Made by a program: the position numbers and the translations under genes. A stretch of 64,000 nucleotides of DNA from Streptomyces sp. CNQ-509 (GTDB taxonomy: Bacteria; Actinomycetota; Actinomycetes; Streptomycetales; Streptomycetaceae): assembly GCF_001011035.1 (NCBI RefSeq), contig NZ_CP011492.1, positions 1,309,501 to 1,373,500 of the forward strand, read 5' to 3'. The notes beneath the pieces were generated by a model, which saw only the letters and a program-made list of their open reading frames with translations, ran no database searches and was not told the origin of the DNA. Each line of letters opens with the position of its first letter. Within the stretch, counting starts at the first letter, position 1. This document shows positions 60,132 to 64,000 of the stretch, piece after piece.

Positions 60132-61115
60132 GTGCAGAACCCCCTCGCCCTCATCGCCGAGCGCTGGACCCCGACGCAGAAGACGGTCCAGCGCGCGACG
60201 CTCTCCGCACTGCTGATGAGCATCGTCATCGTCGTCACCGGGGGCGCCGTCCGGCTGACCGGCTCCGGGCTCGGCTGCGACACGTGGCCCAAGTGCTCGA
60301 ACGACAGCCTCCTGGCGACGTCCGAGATGGGTGTGCACGGCGCCATCGAGTTCGGCAACCGGCTGCTCACGTACGTGCTGTGCGCCGCCGTCGGCTGGGC
60401 CATCGTCGCCGCCCGCGCCACCAAGCCGTGGCGCCGCGAGCTGACGCGGCTGGGCTGGGTGCAGTTCTGGGTGGTCATGGGCAACGCCGTCCTCGGCGGC
60501 GCCGCGGTGCTCACGGAGCTGAACCCGTACACCGTCGCCGCGCACTTCCTGCTCGCCACCGGGCTGATCACGATCACGTACCTCACCTGGCACCGCGCCC
60601 GCGAGGGCGACGGCGGGCCCGACCTGCTCGTCGGCGCCGTGGTGCGCCGGCTGACCAGGGCGCTGGTGGCGGTGTCCGTCCTGCTGCTGGCCGCGGGCAC
60701 CGTCGTGACCGGCACCGGGCCGCACGCGGGCGACTCCAGCGACGTGCCCCGGATGGGGTGGATCAGCTGGGACCACGCGGCGAAGGTGCACTCGTTCACG
60801 GCATGGACGGTGGTCGCCCTGACGATCGCGATCTGGGTGACGCTGAAGCTCGTCGACGGCCCGCCGGGGCCGCTGTCCCGGACCCGGGACCTGTTCTGGG
60901 TGCTGATGTCGCAGGCCGTCGTCGGCTACGCGCAGTACCTGACCGACGTGCCCGAATTCCTGGTCATGATCCACCTGTTCGGTTCGACGCTGGTGTGGAT
61001 CGCGGTGCTGCGGGTGGCGGTCTCGCTGCGGCACCGGCCGGAGGTGGCGCCCGCGGCTTCGCCTTCGGCGGCGACGCCGGCTGAGGTGCGGCCGGTGGGC
61101 TCCACGGCCTCGTAG
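60132..61115 (+). CDS. ctaA: Heme A synthase (CtaA/COX15)
   Basis: The 327-residue protein has about eight membrane segments. It has heme-ligand His residues in GVHGAIEFGNRLLTY, VAAHFLLATGLI, DHAAKVHSFTAW and VMIHLFGSTLVW, and the extracellular Cys pair CDTWPKC of the Gram-positive group. It oxidises heme O to heme A for cytochrome aa3 oxidase. The start is GTG 60132. ctaB lies close by. Confidence 0.94.
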   Translation: MQNPLALIAERWTPTQKTVQRATLSALLMSIVIVVTGGAVRLTGSGLGCDTWPKCSNDSLLATSEMGVHGAIEFGNRLLTYVLCAAVGWAIVAARATKPWRRELTRLGWVQFWVVMGNAVLGGAAVLTELNPYTVAAHFLLATGLITITYLTWHRAREGDGGPDLLVGAVVRRLTRALVAVSVLLLAAGTVVTGTGPHAGDSSDVPRMGWISWDHAAKVHSFTAWTVVALTIAIWVTLKLVDGPPGPLSRTRDLFWVLMSQAVVGYAQYLTDVPEFLVMIHLFGSTLVWIAVLRVAVSLRHRPEVAPAASPSAATPAEVRPVGSTAS

Positions 61116-61160
61116 CGCGGAACGCCTCCGGCGGGACGGGGACCACCCACGGGGTGGAGG

Positions 61161-61718
61161 TCAGGAGCCCTTCTCCCCGCCGCCCTCTGCGCTACCCGCC
61201 CCGCCGTCACCGCGGGCTCCCACGGCCGGGCCGTCCCCGGACTTCACGCCGCCGCCTTCCGTACCCCCGGCACCGTCCGTGCCGGCCTTCCCCGCCGACT
61301 CGGCCGGCTCGGACGCGGACGGTTCGCTCTGCTCGGCTCCCCCGCCGGAGGCCGTCGCCTCCTCGCCCGCCGCGGCCGGCTCCGCTTCGGGCTCGCTGCC
61401 CGGCGCAGCCGGGCTGGCGTGGCCGCCCATCTGCATTCCGGCCATCCGCGTCCACTCGTACGGGCCGGTCCGTACCCCCGCCGCCAGGTCGCCGTCGAAG
61501 TCCTCCTGCAGCGCCACCCCCGCGGCCTCCGCCGCCGCCGTCGCACTGCGCATGCTCGGCGCCACCAGGTCGCCCCACGTGCCGTCCGCCCCGACCAGCA
61601 CCAGCCGCGCACCCGGCTCGCCGAGGTACGCGACCTGTCCCCGCGCGCCGCCGTGGCGGCCGGCGAAGGACTCGATCTGCCGGGTGAGCTTGCGGGTCCT
61701 GCGGTCGTCGTTGCTCAT
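61161..61718 (-). CDS. Small hypothetical protein with Gly/Ala/Glu-rich tail
   Basis: The 185-residue protein has a conserved-looking N-terminal half (MSNDDRRTRKLTRQIESFAG, RLVLVGADGTWGDLVAPS, GPYEWTRMAGMQMGG). Its low-complexity C-terminal half is rich in Gly, Ala, Glu and Ser. No membrane segment or signal is seen. It is found beside ctaB in relatives, as far as I recall, but has no known function. It converges with ctaA. Confidence 0.75.
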   Translation of the reverse strand: MSNDDRRTRKLTRQIESFAGRHGGARGQVAYLGEPGARLVLVGADGTWGDLVAPSMRSATAAAEAAGVALQEDFDGDLAAGVRTGPYEWTRMAGMQMGGHASPAAPGSEPEAEPAAAGEEATASGGGAEQSEPSASEPAESAGKAGTDGAGGTEGGGVKSGDGPAVGARGDGGAGSAEGGGEKGS

Positions 61719-61759
61719 GGCGCAGATGCTACCCGCCGGTAAGTCGGCGCAGGAAGGAC

Positions 61760-62701
61760 TCAGCGCAGGAAGGGGTCCACGGCCACCGCGATGAACAGCA
61801 GCGACACATAGGTGATCGACCAGTGGAAGAGCCGCATCTCCTTGAGCTTCGCGCCCACGACCCCGCTCTTCGCCCGCCGCAGCAGCCCGTGCGCCTCGCG
61901 CAGCCACACCGCGCCGAGCACCGCGGCCACCACCGGGTAGAACCAGCCGGTGTAGCCCAGCGGCCACAGCAGCAGGGAGACGGCGACCATCACCCAGCTA
62001 TAGGCGACGATCTGCCGCGCCACGACCTTGTTCGACGCCACCACCGGCAGCATCGGCACCTTGACGCGCGCGTAGTCGTCCTTGACCTTCATCGACAGTG
62101 GCCAGTAGTGCGGCGGCGTCCAGAAGAACATCACCAGGAAGAGGATCAGCGACGCCCAGGAGACGGAGTTCGTCACCGCGGACCAGCCGATGGCGACCGG
62201 CATGCAGCCGGCGATGCCGCCCCAGACGATGTTCTGCGAGGTGCGCCGCTTCAGCAGCATCGTGTAGACGAGGACGTAGAAGAGGTTCGCGCCGAGCGCG
62301 AGCGCCGCCGACAGCGGGTTGACGAGTGTGGCGAACCACACGGTCGAGACCACCGTCAGGGCCAGGCCGAAGGCCAGCCCCTCCGCGGGCCGGACCATCC
62401 CGGTCACCAGCGGCCGCTGCTCGGTGCGGTGCATCAGCGCGTCGATGTCCCGGTCCAGGTACATGTTCAGCGCGTTGGCACCGCCGGCGGACAGATAGCC
62501 GCCGATACAGGTGGCGAGCACCAGCCACAGGTCGGGCACGCCCTCGGCGGCCAGGAACATCACCGGAACGGTGGTGATGAGCAGCAGCTCGATGATGCGC
62601 GGCTTGGTCAGCGCCACGAACGCCTTCACCCGGGCACCGGTCGGCCGGTGCGCAGTGCCCTGCCCGAGTACCCCTGCGGGTCGGGATTCGACGGCCGTCA
62701 C
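61760..62701 (-). CDS. ctaB: Heme O synthase (protoheme IX farnesyltransferase)
   Basis: The 313-residue UbiA-family prenyltransferase has the first Asp-rich motif [15 protein letters not shown] and the [17 protein letters not shown] segment. It has about nine membrane segments, and [23 protein letters not shown] near the N-terminus. It farnesylates heme B for CtaA. GTG 62701 ([17 protein letters not shown] upstream) was chosen; GTG 62707 is in frame. It diverges from tkt. Confidence 0.95.
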   Translation of the reverse strand: MTAVESRPAGVLGQGTAHRPTGARVKAFVALTKPRIIELLLITTVPVMFLAAEGVPDLWLVLATCIGGYLSAGGANALNMYLDRDIDALMHRTEQRPLVTGMVRPAEGLAFGLALTVVSTVWFATLVNPLSAALALGANLFYVLVYTMLLKRRTSQNIVWGGIAGCMPVAIGWSAVTNSVSWASLILFLVMFFWTPPHYWPLSMKVKDDYARVKVPMLPVVASNKVVARQIVAYSWVMVAVSLLLWPLGYTGWFYPVVAAVLGAVWLREAHGLLRRAKSGVVGAKLKEMRLFHWSITYVSLLFIAVAVDPFLR

Positions 62702-62762
62702 GGACACCTCTGCTCGGGGTCAAGGGATTCTGTACGTCGTCACTGTAGACGCTGCGTATCGG

Positions 62763-62827
62763 CCCCCCGCGCGGGGGGTGCCCCGTGTTGGGGCCGCGCG
62801 CACCGGCCCCGGGGGCGGTGCGCGCGG
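62763..62827. promoter_or_regulatory. Cluster of three hairpins in the ctaB-tkt divergent region
   Basis: CCCCCC-GCGC-GGGGGG (62763-62778) is followed by GCCCC-GTGTT-GGGGC (about 62780-62794). Then comes a perfect 12-bp stem (62794-62805 with 62816-62827) around a 10-base loop. They lie 128-192 bases before tkt and 62-126 bases before ctaB, in the 253-base space between the genes. They could terminate an upstream transcript or fold in the tkt leader. Confidence 0.55.
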
Positions 62828-62954
62828 GCGCCGTCCGGCAGGCGCGACCGGCCCGGCAACGGCACTCTGGATTTCAGCGGGATAGGCTCGAAGGCGCCCG
62901 GTGCTTTCCGGTCGCCGGAGTTCCCGACCGTGGAGAGAGGAGCCCTGAACAAGG

Positions 62955-64000
62955 GTGAGCACGCAGCCGACCACCGACTTCGAGTGGAACGAACTGGACG
63001 ACCGCGCGGTGGACACCGCTCGCGTTCTGGCAATGGACGCCGTACAGAAGGTCGGCAACGGCCACCCCGGCACGGCGATGAGCCTGGCCCCCGCCGCGTA
63101 CACGCTCTTCCAGAAGGTGATGCGGCACGACCCCGCCGACCCGCAGTGGACCGGCCGGGACCGCTTCGTCCTCTCCGCCGGCCACTCCAGCCTGACCCTC
63201 TACACCCAGCTCTACCTGGGCGGGTTCGGCCTTGAGCTGGCCGACCTGGAGGCGTTCCGCACCTGGGGCTCCAAGACCCCCGGGCACCCCGAGTACGGGC
63301 ACACCGCCGGCGTCGAGACGACGACCGGGCCGCTCGGCCAGGGCGTCGCCAACGCCGTCGGCATGGCGATGTCCGCGCGCTACGAGCGCGGCCTCTTCGA
63401 CCCCGACGCCCCCGCCGGCACCTCCCCGTTCGACCACCACATCTGGGTGATCGCGGGCGACGGCTGCCTCCAGGAGGGCATCTCGCACGAGGCGTCCTCG
63501 CTGGCCGGCCACCAGAAGCTGGGCAACCTCATACTGCTCTGGGACGACAACCACATCTCCATCGAGGGCGACACCGCCGCCGCCGTCTCCGAGGACACCG
63601 TCGCGCGGTACGAGGCGTACGGCTGGCACGTCCAGCGCGTCGCGCAGAAGCCGAACGGCGACCTCGACCCCCAGGCGCTGTACCGGGCGTTCCAGGAGGC
63701 CAGGGCGGTCACCGACCGGCCGTCGTTCATCGCCGCCCGCTCGATCATCGCCTGGCCGGCGCCGAACGCGCAGAACACCGAGGCCGCGCACGGCTCGGCG
63801 CTGGGCGCGGAGGAGGTCGCCGCGACCAAGCGGGTCCTCGGCTTCGACCCCGAACGGCACTTCGAGGTCGACGGTGACGTGCTCGCGCACGCCCGCGCGC
63901 TGGGCGCGCGCGGCGCGGAGGCGCACGCCAAGTGGGACAAGCAGTTCACCGCCTGGCGGGAGGCCCACCCCGAGCGCGCCGCGGAGTTCGACCGGATCCG
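62955..64000 (+). CDS. tkt: Transketolase, N-terminal part (3' end outside window)
   Basis: GTG 62955 begins the family start (MSTQPTTDFEWNELDDRAVDTARV). GAGAGGAG lies about 12 bases upstream. The first 348 codons are present and the frame is open at the window end. The thiamine-diphosphate motif is GDGCLQEGISHEASSLAG with LLWDDN. Other transketolase segments are KVGNGHPGTAMSLAP, FVLSAGHSS and GPLGQGVANAVGMA. It belongs to the pentose-phosphate cluster that usually follows in streptomycetes. Confidence 0.95.
   Translation, partial: MSTQPTTDFEWNELDDRAVDTARVLAMDAVQKVGNGHPGTAMSLAPAAYTLFQKVMRHDPADPQWTGRDRFVLSAGHSSLTLYTQLYLGGFGLELADLEAFRTWGSKTPGHPEYGHTAGVETTTGPLGQGVANAVGMAMSARYERGLFDPDAPAGTSPFDHHIWVIAGDGCLQEGISHEASSLAGHQKLGNLILLWDDNHISIEGDTAAAVSEDTVARYEAYGWHVQRVAQKPNGDLDPQALYRAFQEARAVTDRPSFIAARSIIAWPAPNAQNTEAAHGSALGAEEVAATKRVLGFDPERHFEVDGDVLAHARALGARGAEAHAKWDKQFTAWREAHPERAAEFDRI

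Overview
The window is very GC-rich actinobacterial chromosome. Start codons are often GTG, genes are packed with ATGA or GTGA stop/start overlaps, and third codon positions are almost all G or C. Gene content and order (suf operon, drug-type ABC exporter, ctaA, ctaB, tkt; ChlI-ChlD fusion next to cobN) point to Streptomyces or a close relative. Most genes are core metabolism. Between the core blocks lie a sugar-catabolism locus, a short decayed segment and one deleted insertion element.

Region 1 (1-15479, + strand) is a cobalamin (corrin ring) operon: cobN (3' part), a ChlI-ChlD fusion, cobO, cobB, cobI, cobM, cbiD, cobL, a cbiG-cobJ fusion, a 2[4Fe-4S] ferredoxin, cobH, a cbiX-type chelatase with a His-rich tail, and a CobC-like aminotransferase. 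It mixes markers of the late-cobalt route (CobN, ChlID) with those of the early-cobalt route (CbiX, CbiD, CbiG). Two tiny reading frames (1471-1593 and 10698-10730) bridge gaps in the operon exactly, with ATGA or GTGA overlaps at both ends. CobB, CbiD and CobL all carry in-frame GC-rich repeat material.

Region 2 (15503-23360) has a secreted Agd3-like polysaccharide deacetylase, a 2-oxoglutarate-semialdehyde-type aldehyde dehydrogenase with a divergent IclR regulator, a membrane protein, a histidine kinase split by a one-base frameshift, and its response regulator. Region 3 (23372-25447) is decayed: a quinone-oxidoreductase remnant, an apparently intact methyltransferase, and the 3' half of a sulfatase.

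Region 4 (25488-37173, - strand) has an AzgA-type purine permease and then a catabolic locus. Read in the direction of transcription this is GntR regulator, DapA-family lyase, IlvD/Edd dehydratase, two sugar ABC permeases, Gfo/Idh oxidoreductase, DUF6807 (PmoA) protein, binding lipoprotein and pectate lyase. With the aldehyde dehydrogenase of region 2 it would supply the three last steps of a non-phosphorylating sugar-acid route to 2-oxoglutarate, but the substrate is not visible. Region 5 (37368-45978) holds a TetR/EamA divergent pair with two operator-like repeats, a double TerD protein, a DUF1080 hydrolase, a large glucose/sorbosone-dehydrogenase-type secreted protein and a conserved hypothetical protein.

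Region 6 (46183-47624) is a secreted nuclease gene reduced to its two ends around a TnpB (IS200/IS605-type) element. That tnpB has lost an internal segment, but the stem-loops of its right-end RNA are intact. Region 7 (47614-51338) has an EI24 membrane protein, dapD, and an ECF sigma factor with its membrane-protein partner. Region 8 (51463-64000) is sufR-sufB-sufD-Rieske-sufC-sufS-sufU-sufT with a CAAC-N6-GTTG box at sufR, an ABC exporter, ctaA, a small acidic protein, ctaB and the 5' part of tkt. No tRNA, rRNA or CRISPR array was seen. No stretch over 300 bases lacks a gene.
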